Shown here: positions 28,428 through 38,883 of the stretch, one piece after another
How positions within the stretch are numbered: position 1 is the stretch's first letter
Layout: each line of letters begins with the position of its first letter
NCBI GenBank assembly: GCA_021813405.1
Contig: JAKAKS010000022.1
Coordinates: forward strand, 186,001 to 250,000
Origin: Nitrospirota bacterium
GTDB lineage: Bacteria; Nitrospirota; Thermodesulfovibrionia; Thermodesulfovibrionales; JdFR-88
DNA: 64,000 nt
Direction: 5' to 3'
The notes under the pieces: model-generated
What the model was told of the DNA's origin: nothing
Databases searched by the model: none
What the model saw: the letters and a program-made list of their open reading frames with translations, nothing else
Made by a program: the position numbers and the translations under genes

Positions 28428-28498
28428 ATATCCTTTCCCATTCCCGTTCCGCAAGGCAGCTATTGAGACCGGCGCGGCAGCGCCATAAGGCCGCCGCG

Positions 28499-29449
28499 CT
28501 ACGGGACCACCAGCACTATTTTCCCACGCACATGGCCGGCCTGGCTCAACTCATGGGCCCTGCCAGCTTCTGAGAGGGGCATAACGGCGTCCAGATGCGG
28601 TTTAATCCGGCCGTCGTCTATCATGCTTGCCAGGCGGGTAAGCTGTTCGGAATCCGGGTGCACCAGTATCGAAGTTGCCCTCACATCATGCTGGGCCGCC
28701 TGCTCTTTTGACGGCGCGCCAACTATCGACACCAGGATGCCGTCTTTCTTCAGAACCTTCCAGGAGCGCTCCTGAACATCGCCGCCCAATGTGTCAAGCA
28801 CTACGTCGGCATCTTTTACGATTTCATCGAAGCGCCTGGCATTATAATCGATGGCCTCATCGGCACCAAGGCCGTGCAGGAACTCCAAATTTCCGGCCGA
28901 GGCCGTGCCGATCACTTTTGCTCCCTTCCATTTGGCCAGCTGCACCGCCATGTGGCCCACGCCGCCAGCGGCGGCATGTATCAGGACGGTCTGCCCCTTG
29001 ATAAGCCCGGCTGTATCGAAGAGGGCCTGCCATGCAGTCAACGTGGCAAGTGGAACGGCCGCTGCATTAATAAAATCCAGGGTGGCAGGTTTTTTTGCGA
29101 AGTAGGAGGCCTTTGCCGCTACGAACTGGGCGTACGCCCCGGACTGTCTTAAGTCCAATAAACCAAACACCTGGTCCCCGGCCTGCAACCCCATTGCGTT
29201 TGCGCCTTTTTTTTCAATTATTCCGGCAACGTCCCATCCCGGTATAAGCGGAAGCTGGTGGTGCAGCCAGTTTTTGGCAAGTCCTTTGCGCACCTTCCAG
29301 TCCACAGGGTTTACCGCAGCCGCGTATACCCTTACCAGCACCTCGTCATCCTTAATAGACGGCACCGGAACGTCTTCGTATCTAAGTACTTCCGGCCCTC
29401 CATAATCATGCAGCCGGACCGCTTTCATAACCGCTGTTGCAACGGGCAT
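28499..29449 (-). CDS. NADP-dependent quinone oxidoreductase-like MDR protein
   Basis: Medium-chain dehydrogenase/reductase of the zinc-independent quinone oxidoreductase type (316 aa). MKAVRLHDYGGPEVLRYEDVP opens the GroES-like domain; VLIHAAAGGVGHMAVQLAKWKGA is the Rossmann nucleotide loop. The catalytic zinc ligands of alcohol dehydrogenases are absent. GAGGAGG lies 8 nt before the ATG. It is a single gene whose upstream region contains repeat R2 copy E. The substrate is unknown. Confidence 0.9.
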   Translation of the reverse strand: MPVATAVMKAVRLHDYGGPEVLRYEDVPVPSIKDDEVLVRVYAAAVNPVDWKVRKGLAKNWLHHQLPLIPGWDVAGIIEKKGANAMGLQAGDQVFGLLDLRQSGAYAQFVAAKASYFAKKPATLDFINAAAVPLATLTAWQALFDTAGLIKGQTVLIHAAAGGVGHMAVQLAKWKGAKVIGTASAGNLEFLHGLGADEAIDYNARRFDEIVKDADVVLDTLGGDVQERSWKVLKKDGILVSIVGAPSKEQAAQHDVRATSILVHPDSEQLTRLASMIDDGRIKPHLDAVMPLSEAGRAHELSQAGHVRGKIVLVVP

Positions 29450-29593
29450 GACGAAATCCTCCTCGTTTTTTTACATTCTATCTCTATCGGGGCGGCCCTG
29501 GAAGGGTTTTTTGCTGCATGTGGTTTTAATGCGTTCATGCTTGCTTCTGGTGTGGTTGCTTCAAAAAGTGGCGCTCTTGCGGATGGGGATTCC

Positions 29594-29617
29594 GGCGGCC
29601 CTTTCAAGAGGGCCGCC
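29594..29617. other. Strong hairpin within intergenic region 29450-29697
   Basis: A perfect 9-bp stem (GGCGGCCCT / AGGGCCGCC) with a 6-nt loop, followed by TTGTTT. It lies 145 nt upstream of the quinone oxidoreductase-like gene. As a plus-strand terminator it has no gene to serve, so it may be part of the repeat landscape. The rest of 29450-29697 shows no gene. Confidence 0.5.
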
Positions 29618-29697
29618 TTGTTTGTAAGCGCGGTTTTATATTTAGGCTTTACCGGGTTTCCTGTGTGTAGGGGTGAAGCGGCCCTGGCTGTTTATTT

Positions 29698-29940
29698 GCG
29701 GCGTTCGCCGATATGCCTGAATCTTAATAGCCGGGTTTTATTTTTTTCGCGGGGCGGTGTTCGTCTCCGTTTGGGCCGCGTCTCACGTTATACAAGCCTT
29801 GCGGCATTACCCGCGCCGGAGCTGTTTCTGGTAAGGCACTTGCAGACGCACGCACGCGCGGCCCACTGCGCTCACTAACCGCTCCCGCATTGCCAGGTAC
29901 TTCAAAGGCAAACCCAAACGGCTAATAAAGGGCCCTTTTT
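29698..29940 (+). repeat. Dispersed intergenic repeat R2, copy E
   Basis: The longest R2 copy. The 5' half matches the 21.6-kb copy (GCGGCGTTCGCCGATATGCC, then TCGCGGGGCGGTGTTCGTCT). The 3' half matches the 60.0-kb copy (GCTCCC, CCAGGTACTTCAAAGGC, CGGCTAATAAAGGGCCC). It thus bridges the other two and shows they are one family. No ORF is shared. Confidence 0.65.
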
Positions 29941-29969
29941 ACCCGCAGGGAAGCCTGAAGAGCCTATAT

Positions 29970-30668
29970 TTACTCCCGAGGCCTGGCGCGCCGCCCTGTT
30001 TTCTTTTTTACAGAAGATTTTTTTGCGCCATTTCCGTTGCCTGCTATTTTCACGTCGCCAGTCACCTTTGGGGCGGGGAATTTCTGGGCCTGCCTCTCCA
30101 CAAAAGAATGATATGCGTTGGGGTATTTATAATGCTCTTTCCTGTAATACGCGATCAGTTTTTTTACGAGGACGGCCGGGTTTTTGTCGTAAAGCACGCG
30201 CGCCCCAGTCTCTTTTTTAATCACCTTGATGATGTTTCTTATCTCGGAGGTTATGCCGCCGGTGCCCATTACAACGCCTATCAGCTTGCCTTCATCATAG
30301 GCTATGGAAAATTCGCCCAGCGTTCCGGACCTGCCCCCGATTATTACAACAATATCGGAGCTCCTTATATTTACTACTTCACGCCCCATCAGTCCGCTTC
30401 CGGTGAATATTAGCAAGTCGTGAAAATCCACGGGGGAGCGGTATTTGTTGATGTGCTCCCATTTGCTGAGCCCCGGCGATATGCCAACCACCAGGCCGCC
30501 CGCCTCGCTGGCCCCTTTTGCCGCCTCGAAGGGCAGGCCGGGACAGGCGCCGGTCACGGTGATGCAATCGTGCCCGGCTATTGCGCGGCCAAGGTCGTAA
30601 GCCGTTTTTAACTGCTTGTCGCTGAAATGATTTATTGCCGCGCCCATAACGCCTATTTTCAGTTTCAT
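29970..30668 (-). CDS. LOG/TIGR00725-like Rossmann-fold protein
   Basis: 232-aa protein of the SLOG superfamily. The nucleotide-binding loop GGRSGTLGEFSIAYDEGK stands where LOG proteins have PGGxGTxxE. The N-terminal IGVMGAAINHFSD and DCITVTGACPGLPFEAAKGA fit the TIGR00725 branch, described as molybdenum cofactor carrier or LOG-like. A basic low-complexity C-terminal tail (KKSSVKKKTGRRARPRE) may bind nucleic acid. The ATG at 30668 has GAGAGG upstream; an ATG 33 nt further up is also possible. The true substrate is unknown. Confidence 0.75.
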   Translation of the reverse strand: MKLKIGVMGAAINHFSDKQLKTAYDLGRAIAGHDCITVTGACPGLPFEAAKGASEAGGLVVGISPGLSKWEHINKYRSPVDFHDLLIFTGSGLMGREVVNIRSSDIVVIIGGRSGTLGEFSIAYDEGKLIGVVMGTGGITSEIRNIIKVIKKETGARVLYDKNPAVLVKKLIAYYRKEHYKYPNAYHSFVERQAQKFPAPKVTGDVKIAGNGNGAKKSSVKKKTGRRARPRE

Positions 30669-30835
30669 TCTGCTGGCCTCTCGTTTAAAAAATTTCCTCA
30701 TATATTAACGTGAAGGCGTATTTTTATTCATCCTTTGCAAAGGCCCTTGCGCTGGAGGGCGCAATTGAGATAGATTTAAATTTGTGTTTGAGGATGCCAT
30801 GATGATAACCCCGCCGCACTTGAAAGGATTTTTTA

Positions 30836-33508
30836 ATGAATAACAGGCTTCAAAAAACGGCTTTGCTATTATTGGCTCTGGTACTTGTGGCCGCATTTGC
30901 GCCGGCCAGGCCCGCAGGCGCGCAGGAGGTGCTCCGGGCCAGGCTGCATAACGGCCTTAGGGTGATAATCGTGCGCAACCCGCTTGTGCCCGTGGTTTCA
31001 ACTGTTGTCAATTACCTTGTGGGGGCCGACGAGACCCCGCCCGGATTCCCCGGCATGGCGCACGCGCAGGAGCATATGATGTTCCGCGGCAGCCCAGGGC
31101 TTTCAGCGGACCAGCTTGCGCGCATTTCCGCGGAGATGGGCGGCGACTTCGATGCGGACACCCAGCAGAACGTCACCCAGTATTTCTTCACCGTGCCCGC
31201 TGACGACCTGGACCTGGCGCTGCATATAGAATCCATCCGGATGAGGGGCGTGCTGGACAGCGACAAGCTTTGGGACAAGGAAAGGGGCGCGATAGAACAG
31301 GAAGTTGCGTCGGACCTCTCCAACCCGGAATACGTATATTACAAAGATCTGCTGAAGATACTTTTTGCGGGTACTTCATATGAGCGCGATGCGCTGGGCA
31401 CCCGCCCTTCTTTTAACAAGACCACCGGAGCAATGCTCAAGAAGTTTCATGACAAGTGGTATGCGCCAAATAACGCCGTGCTGGTAATCTGTGGCGATAT
31501 AAATGTTAAAAGCACTCTTAAAGAAGTAAAAAAACTTTTTGGCGGCATACCGGCCAGGAAACTCCCGGAGAGAAATATAAATATAGCCCTGAAACCGGTC
31601 AAGCCAACTTCTCTTAATTTAAAGACGGACCGGCCCTACGGACAGGTGTCGATTGCGTTCAGGATGCCTGGTTACGACAGCCCGGACTTTGCGGCCTCCG
31701 TTATCCTGTCTGATGCGCTCAGCAGCCAGCGGTGGGACCTTTACAGGCTGGTGGCTCACGGCAAGGCGCTGTTTACATATTTTGCGGTGGACCCGCTTTC
31801 AAAGGCCGGCCTGGGGTATGTAGTTGCGGGCTTTCCCGCCGGGGCCGACAGCGCCAAACTTATGGCCGAAATGAAGAGCGCCCTTGCCGGGGCGATAAAA
31901 AACGGCGTCCCTGCGGACCTGGTGGAGGCGGCCAAACTCCATGAAATTACCGATGCGGAGTTCGATAAGAACTCCGTAAACGGGCTTGCCATGAGCTGGT
32001 CGCAGGCGGTGGCGGTGGAGGGGCGGCACTCCCCCGACGACGATATAAACGCTATCCGGAAGGTCACCGTGGCGGACGTAAACCGCGTGGCCGCCAAGTA
32101 CCTGGACCTGGCCCACTCGGTTCAGGCCGTGCTTACACCCGAAGTTTCAGGAAAGCCTGTGGCGTCGCATGGGTTTGGCGGAAAGGAGTCCTTTGCGCCC
32201 GGCAAGCCTGCCAAGGTGAAGCTGCCCGGATGGGCAAAAAAGGCCATCGGCCGCCTGGTTATCCCGCATTCCGCGCTTAATCCGGTTGTAAGCGTATTGC
32301 CAAACGGGATTCGCCTTGTGGTGCAGCCGGAGGCCATCAGCAACACCGTAAGCGTTTACGGGCGGATAAAGAGCAATTCCGACATGCAATCGCCGAAAGG
32401 CCAGAAGGGGGTGGCCCGCGTCCTTTCGCAACTGTTTTCATACGGCACCAAAAATTTGTCCAGGGTGGCCTTCCAGAAGGCGCTGGATGATATAGGCGCC
32501 GAAGAGTCCGCCGGGACGGATTTTGGCTTAAAGACGGTCCCCGGCAAATTTGACCGCGGCGTGCAATTGCTTGCAGACAATGAGCTTAACCCGGCATTGC
32601 CGGAAAGCGCGTTTGAGATTGTGCGCAGGCAGGCGGCCGCCTCCGCCGCTGGCGAACTGCAGAGCCCGGACCACCTTGCCGGGCAGGCCCTGAAGGCCGG
32701 TCTTTTCCCAAAAACGGACCCCAGCCTGCGGCAGGACACACCCAAGGCGATATCCGCACTGACAATTAACGAAGTAAAAAAATATTATTCAAGCGTGTTC
32801 AGGCCGGACATGGCCACCATTGTTGTAATAGGCAAGATAACGCCGGAAGATGCCAAGAAAGTAATAAGCAAGTATTTTGGGAACTGGCAGGCATCAGGCA
32901 GGAAGCCGGACACGGACCTGCCCGCGGTCCCCAACAATAAACCGGCATTCCTGGCTGTTCCCGACGCCAGCCGCGTTCAGGACAACGTCACCATGGCGCT
33001 TGCCATGCGGCTTACACGCAAGTCCCCGGATTACTACCCCCTGGAGCTTGGCAATAGCGTGCTTGGAGGCTCGTTCTATGCAACCAGGCTTTATAAGGAT
33101 TTAAGGGAAAACACCGGGCTTGTTTATTATGTGGGCTCGCAACTGGAAGCCGGGAAAAACAGGTCCGTCTATTTTGTCTATTTCGCCTGCGATCCGGACA
33201 AGGTGGGCAGGGCAGCGGCCATCGTCAGGCGGGATTTGCGGCAGATGGGCAGAAAGGACGTGCCGCCTGCCGAGCTCAGGCAGGCAAAGGCAATACTGCT
33301 CAGGAGGATTACACTGGCGGAGTCCAGCGTGGACCGGATTGCAGCAGGCATACTGGACCGGCTTACAAACGGTCTGCCTGTTGACGAGCCCGTGCGCGCC
33401 GCAAAAAAATATCTGAAACTGAAGGGCCCAGCAATCAGAAAAGCCTTTGCAATCTGGATACACCCGGATGATATGGTGCAGGTGGTAAAAGGCCCGCAGC
33501 CAAAATGA
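30836..33508 (+). CDS. M16-family zinc protease (pitrilysin-like), secreted
   Basis: 890-aa M16 peptidase with a signal peptide (LLLALVLVAAFAPARPAGAQ). The inverted zinc motif HxxEH is H76-AQ-E79-H80, with the third ligand near E156 (GAIEQEVASD). Four M16 domains can be traced: two in the N-terminal half (active) and two in the C-terminal half (GIRLVVQPEAISNTVSVYG onward), which lacks HxxEH as expected. It degrades peptides in the periplasm and ends with a strong terminator. Confidence 0.93.
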   Translation: MNNRLQKTALLLLALVLVAAFAPARPAGAQEVLRARLHNGLRVIIVRNPLVPVVSTVVNYLVGADETPPGFPGMAHAQEHMMFRGSPGLSADQLARISAEMGGDFDADTQQNVTQYFFTVPADDLDLALHIESIRMRGVLDSDKLWDKERGAIEQEVASDLSNPEYVYYKDLLKILFAGTSYERDALGTRPSFNKTTGAMLKKFHDKWYAPNNAVLVICGDINVKSTLKEVKKLFGGIPARKLPERNINIALKPVKPTSLNLKTDRPYGQVSIAFRMPGYDSPDFAASVILSDALSSQRWDLYRLVAHGKALFTYFAVDPLSKAGLGYVVAGFPAGADSAKLMAEMKSALAGAIKNGVPADLVEAAKLHEITDAEFDKNSVNGLAMSWSQAVAVEGRHSPDDDINAIRKVTVADVNRVAAKYLDLAHSVQAVLTPEVSGKPVASHGFGGKESFAPGKPAKVKLPGWAKKAIGRLVIPHSALNPVVSVLPNGIRLVVQPEAISNTVSVYGRIKSNSDMQSPKGQKGVARVLSQLFSYGTKNLSRVAFQKALDDIGAEESAGTDFGLKTVPGKFDRGVQLLADNELNPALPESAFEIVRRQAAASAAGELQSPDHLAGQALKAGLFPKTDPSLRQDTPKAISALTINEVKKYYSSVFRPDMATIVVIGKITPEDAKKVISKYFGNWQASGRKPDTDLPAVPNNKPAFLAVPDASRVQDNVTMALAMRLTRKSPDYYPLELGNSVLGGSFYATRLYKDLRENTGLVYYVGSQLEAGKNRSVYFVYFACDPDKVGRAAAIVRRDLRQMGRKDVPPAELRQAKAILLRRITLAESSVDRIAAGILDRLTNGLPVDEPVRAAKKYLKLKGPAIRKAFAIWIHPDDMVQVVKGPQPK

Positions 33509-33537
33509 AAAAGCCCTGAAGGAAAACCAGGCAGGAT

Positions 33538-33571
33538 AAGGCGCAAGGGAAATTTTCCCTTGCGCCTTTTT
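33538..33571 (+). terminator. Rho-independent terminator of the M16 protease gene
   Basis: GGCGCAAGGGAA pairs with TTCCCTTGCGCC (stem 11-12 bp), flanked by AA on the left and TTTTT on the right, beginning about 30 nt after the stop codon. Confidence 0.9.
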
Positions 33572-33658
33572 CTTTTAATTTTTTCTTTTTTGGGTTGCAG
33601 GCTGGTATTGTTGGTTCAAGGAAAAGGCGATATACTGGAAACAAGAAGGGGACCCAGT

Positions 33659-34321
33659 ATGAGCAGACCATCCAACCCCGCCAAGCCTGTTTTTTTCCTT
33701 TCCGCCGTGCTGATTATGCAGATGTTTTTTTTTGCAGCCAGCCCCGGCAAGCAGGCCGGAAACGGCTTTTCCGCCGACATGATAGCCAATGTGACTGGCG
33801 GCAGGGAAATCCTTGGTAAGGTTTACATAAGCGGGGAGAACTCAAGAATTGAAAGCGACGGCATTGTAACCATAACAAGAACGCGGGAAAAGCTTGCGTG
33901 GATATTGCTGCCCTCCTTCAAGGTTTACCTGGAACACCCGATTACGCCGGAAATGTCTCCCTCAATAGAAAAATTCCCCGGCGAAACGGCGAGAGTTTTC
34001 CTTGGAGAAGAGAACGTGGACGGCAGGCAGGCGAAAAAATACAAAATAACATTCCATGTAAAGAACAGGCAGCAGGTGGTCTATTGCTGGGTGGACGACC
34101 AATTTGGCGCACCCATAAAGACCGTAAGTGAAAAAGGGGACTGGAGCGTGGAGTATAAAAACATAAAACCCGGCGAACAGCCAAACGCGCTTTTTGAACT
34201 TCCACGCGGGTACAGAAAACTTATTTTCAACCGGCGCCCATCCAAGGAACCGCCGGAGATCAGCAGCCCAGGCGGCAAAAAAAGCATGACCATGACAGTT
34301 CAGCCCGTGCGGACATCATAA
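33659..34321 (+). CDS. Secreted LolA/DUF4412-like protein
   Basis: 220-aa exported protein. An N-terminal hydrophobic helix (PVFFLSAVLIMQMFFFAAS) acts as signal. The mature part is beta-rich (ADMIANVTGGREILGKVYIS, KLAWILLPSFKVYLEH, YCWVDDQFGAPIKTVSEKG), a pattern shared with DUF4412 and outer-membrane lipoprotein-sorting proteins. The ATG at 33659 is chosen because upstream codons in frame run into the M16 terminator. The function is unknown, possibly envelope lipid or lipoprotein handling. Confidence 0.7.
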   Translation: MSRPSNPAKPVFFLSAVLIMQMFFFAASPGKQAGNGFSADMIANVTGGREILGKVYISGENSRIESDGIVTITRTREKLAWILLPSFKVYLEHPITPEMSPSIEKFPGETARVFLGEENVDGRQAKKYKITFHVKNRQQVVYCWVDDQFGAPIKTVSEKGDWSVEYKNIKPGEQPNALFELPRGYRKLIFNRRPSKEPPEISSPGGKKSMTMTVQPVRTS

Positions 34322-34470
34322 AAGTCTTAACGTTATGGGACGGCATACAAACTGACCGCGCAAAATCCGGATTTAACAGGGCCGGTTTTAAAACGGGTCC
34401 CGTTGCCTTGCTTACTTTCAGCCCCGGTGATAGGCTATTCCTACATTACGCATAATGGAGGTCTGTTAAG

Positions 34471-34854
34471 ATGAAGAAATACGCACATATTTTTTTAATG
34501 GCAGCGCTTGTCTTGTTCTTTTCATCCGCAATGGCGGCAGCCGCCGGCCCGCCGTCCATGCCAATCATGCCCGGGCAGATGTTGCCGTCGCAGCCAGGAA
34601 TGCCGAATTTTCAGGACACGCTTGGCAAACTGATAATGCTGCAACAGAAGATATCGGACCTGGTTTCAAATCCTCAAATCCCTACGGATTCCATGCAGCT
34701 CTCCGGAATAATGACCGAGATATCCCAGGAACTCGGTGAATTGGCAGGCATCATGCAAAAGGGCGCCATCCCGCCGGCGGGAGACCTTGCCAACCTGAAT
34801 ATTAAAATAGACCAGACGAACCAGAAGCTTTTGTTTATCACGGGAGGCAGATAA
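34471..34854 (+). CDS. Small secreted helical protein
   Basis: 127 aa with a clear signal peptide (IFLMAALVLFFSSAMAAAAG). It continues with a Pro/Met-rich segment (PPSMPIMPGQMLPSQPGMP) and then two amphipathic helices (LGKLIMLQQKISDLV, IMTEISQELGELAGIM). AATGGAGG precedes the ATG. The family is not recognised. It is monocistronic, bounded by a large inverted repeat shared with convergent groEL. Confidence 0.65.
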   Translation: MKKYAHIFLMAALVLFFSSAMAAAAGPPSMPIMPGQMLPSQPGMPNFQDTLGKLIMLQQKISDLVSNPQIPTDSMQLSGIMTEISQELGELAGIMQKGAIPPAGDLANLNIKIDQTNQKLLFITGGR

Positions 34855-34876
34855 GCCACACAGGCCAGGGAAACAG

Positions 34877-34917
34877 ATAACGTCAAAGGGGGGCTTTTGC
34901 CCCCCCTTTGACGTTAT
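34877..34917. terminator. 17-bp perfect inverted repeat between convergent genes
   Basis: ATAACGTCAAAGGGGGG pairs perfectly with CCCCCCTTTGACGTTAT over a 7-nt loop. It lies between the secreted protein gene and groEL. There is no long T tract on either strand, so it is best described as a bidirectional hairpin with terminator-like position. Confidence 0.65.
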
Positions 34918-34940
34918 ACTACCGCTGATGCGGTTTGTTT

Positions 34941-36864
<1,924 letters not shown>

Positions 36865-36899
36865 AAATCTCCTCTCCTTTCAATTAAGTTGCCTGGTTG

Positions 36900-36926
36900 T
36901 TAGCACTCTATTTAGATGAGTGCCAA
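36900..36926 (-). promoter_or_regulatory. CIRCE operator (HrcA site) for groESL
   Basis: TTAGCACTC-N9-GAGTGCCAA matches the CIRCE consensus TTAGCACTC-N9-GAGTGCTAA with one mismatch. It sits 35 nt upstream of groES, inside the 5' leader and just downstream of the promoter. HrcA repression of groESL is the expected control. Confidence 0.95.
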
Positions 36927-36937
36927 AGACAGTCATA

Positions 36938-36966
36938 ATTATCCGATAAGATGAGGCGCTGGGCAA
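36938..36966 (-). promoter_or_regulatory. Sigma-70-type promoter of groESL
   Basis: On the minus strand the -35 TTGCCC (36966-36961) and -10 GATAAT (36943-36938) are 17 bp apart. The start site would fall at about 36931, directly beside the CIRCE operator, which fits repression by HrcA. Confidence 0.75.
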
Positions 36967-36990
36967 GCCAATTTATAGTTAAATTTAGGT

Positions 36991-37026
36991 AAAATACGGG
37001 CATTTTAGCCATATTTGCCCGTTTTT
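36991..37026. terminator. Hairpin terminator, probably of the zinc-ribbon regulator
   Basis: The stem ACGGGCA / TGCCCGT (36996-37002 and 37016-37022) is flanked by T runs on both strands. On the minus strand it ends the transcript of the gene stopping at 37142; it also shields that region from the groES promoter area. Confidence 0.6.
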
Positions 37027-37065
37027 CTTACAATTTCCCATTTTTACATTATTTATAAAAAAATC

Positions 37066-37143
37066 AGAACTTATTCTCAAAATATACGTCGCTGCGAAGA
37101 AGGGAAGAAGCCTGGAAGACAAGGAAAATTTGAGATAAGTTCT
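37066..37143. repeat. 78-bp inverted-repeat element overlapping a stop codon
   Basis: Left arm AGAACTTATTCTCAAA (37066-37081) and right arm ATTTGAGATAAGTTCT (37128-37143) are inverted repeats with one inserted base. Between them are 46 nt with no gene. The right arm supplies part of the TAG stop codon of the zinc-ribbon response regulator. The layout resembles a very small MITE or a stem-loop repeat. Confidence 0.6.
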
Positions 37144-38218
37144 AGGCGAGACCGAGAGCTTTTTTCCTGCTCTCGATGAAATTGTCCATGGCTTCCTGGA
37201 AGAAATCGCCCCGGTTTCTGATTTCCTGCGGGATGCGGTTTTCATAGAGCTTTTTGCCTTCCCTCAGTTCCGAGGCGAATATTACGGCAAAATTATTGTT
37301 GCGAATTGAGGAATCCACCTTATCCGGGCTGTATAGGTTTATATCGGCCATGATAGTGCGGGCAAGCCTCTTGGCCCTGGCCAAGAACTGGTCTTCTACG
37401 ATGCCGCCGGTTTTTTCAGGCTGTGCAGACGGCTGCGCCGCAGCTGGTTGGGTAGTACCAGCCGCCTCCAAAGCGGGGTTTGCAGCTTGCAAACCCGCAT
37501 CTGTTCTGGCGGCATCGCCACATGCAGGCTTTCTGTGCTCCGGTTTTGCGGGTTCGGGCGCGGCTTGCTCAGGTTCGGGCTGGGGGCGCGCAGGTTCAGT
37601 CCGCACAGGCTCCTGGGGTTTTTCTGTTTCAGATGGCCCGGCTGGCTGGCTGCCATTACCGCTTAAAACCTTCAGCTTGCCCGGAAGCAGACTTTCTATC
37701 TCATGCTCATCTAGGTAATCATCAGCGCCATGCAACGAAGCGGGCTCCCGCCTGTAACGCCTCTCGTCGTAAACAGAGCTTAAAAGGACGGCCTTGACCC
37801 CCCTGAGTTCCGGCCTCTCCTGCACCCGCTTAATAAGCTCAAACCCGTATATTCTTGGCAGGGCCACATCGGCCATAATGATAAACGGAAGCTCTTTCAT
37901 GGCCTTAACAAGGGCGTCCACACCATCAAGGGCAGTAATGGCCAGGTATCCTTCACTTTCGATAACGGATTGTATTCTGCCCGCTATTGCAGGGTCCGCA
38001 TGGGCCACCAGTATCTTTTTTCTATTCAGAGCGGCCGGGGTTGGAGACGGGCGCACCGGCGCCTGCGGCTTTGGGGCTGGGGCCTGCCCCGTCTGGGCCG
38101 GTTTCCTTACCAGCAGCAGCACGCCGCACTTTGGGCACTTGAACTTGGTGCCCTGAGGGGCAATTTTCTCATCAGGTATGTTAAGCCGGACCTTGCACTT
38201 GGGGCAGCCTACTACCAA
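37142..38218 (-). CDS. Zinc-ribbon response regulator-like protein
   Basis: 358 aa. It opens with an MJ0042-type zinc ribbon (C5, C8, C28, C31: CPKC ... CPKC), then a Pro/Ala linker, then a receiver domain near residues 67-185 with phospho-acceptor D117 (IIMADVALP). A long Pro/Glu/Ala-rich linker (about 205-280) and a C-terminal helical domain (ARTIMADINLYSPDKVDS) follow. The output is unknown. The start is TTG with GGAGGAG before it, and it overlaps the rhomboid gene by 7 nt. Confidence 0.85.
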   Translation of the reverse strand: MVVGCPKCKVRLNIPDEKIAPQGTKFKCPKCGVLLLVRKPAQTGQAPAPKPQAPVRPSPTPAALNRKKILVAHADPAIAGRIQSVIESEGYLAITALDGVDALVKAMKELPFIIMADVALPRIYGFELIKRVQERPELRGVKAVLLSSVYDERRYRREPASLHGADDYLDEHEIESLLPGKLKVLSGNGSQPAGPSETEKPQEPVRTEPARPQPEPEQAAPEPAKPEHRKPACGDAARTDAGLQAANPALEAAGTTQPAAAQPSAQPEKTGGIVEDQFLARAKRLARTIMADINLYSPDKVDSSIRNNNFAVIFASELREGKKLYENRIPQEIRNRGDFFQEAMDNFIESRKKALGLA

Positions 38219-38883
38219 GACCTTCTCCTCCCTGCCGGAATCCAGAGCTTTACGGTAAACAAGCCGAACAAAAAGCCCCCGATATGGGCAAAGTATGCTA
38301 TCCCTCCACCAGGGCCAAGCCGGCTAAAGATTCCGCTTGCAAATTGTATAATAGCCCAAAAACCTATAACAATTAAAGCAGGCAGCCTTATTACCTGAAC
38401 AAAAAACCCCAAAAACAATATTGTATAAACCTGGGCGCGAGGAAAGAGCAGCAGGTAAGCCCCCAGCACACCCGATATCGCGCCGCTGGCCCCCACCATC
38501 GGCAGCCCGGAATCCGGAACCGCTATGGCGTTGGCGTAAGCCGCAATTACCCCGGCTATTAAATAAAACACAAGGAACCTTAAATGTCCCATCCTGTCTT
38601 CTATGTTTGTGCCGAATATCCACAGATAAAGCATGTTGCCCGCGATATGGAGGAAGCCGCCATGGATGAACATGGAGGTGAATATGGAGGTAATGGGGCC
38701 TACAGGCTGGGCTGAGGAGAGGGTGACAAGGTTATAAGGGATCGCGCCGTAATTGTTTGCTATCCACTGGATTCCTTTGGATGCGTTCAGCTCGATTATA
38801 AAAACAATTACGTTTGCCGCTATCAGCAGCCAGGTGACAAAAGGCGTGGTGACTCTGGGGTTGTCTGCCTTGTACGGGATCAA
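38212..38883 (-). CDS. Rhomboid-family intramembrane serine protease
   Basis: 223 aa with six predicted TM helices. The catalytic dyad is S133 in GASGAISG and H200 in FAHIGGFLFG. HIAGNMLYLWIFG is the conserved helix-2 motif. A short loop near residues 150-170 is typical of this bacterial group. It overlaps both neighbours slightly (DUF523 upstream by 4 nt, zinc-ribbon regulator downstream by 7 nt), so the three form one operon. Confidence 0.95.
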   Translation of the reverse strand: MIPYKADNPRVTTPFVTWLLIAANVIVFIIELNASKGIQWIANNYGAIPYNLVTLSSAQPVGPITSIFTSMFIHGGFLHIAGNMLYLWIFGTNIEDRMGHLRFLVFYLIAGVIAAYANAIAVPDSGLPMVGASGAISGVLGAYLLLFPRAQVYTILFLGFFVQVIRLPALIVIGFWAIIQFASGIFSRLGPGGGIAYFAHIGGFLFGLFTVKLWIPAGRRRSW

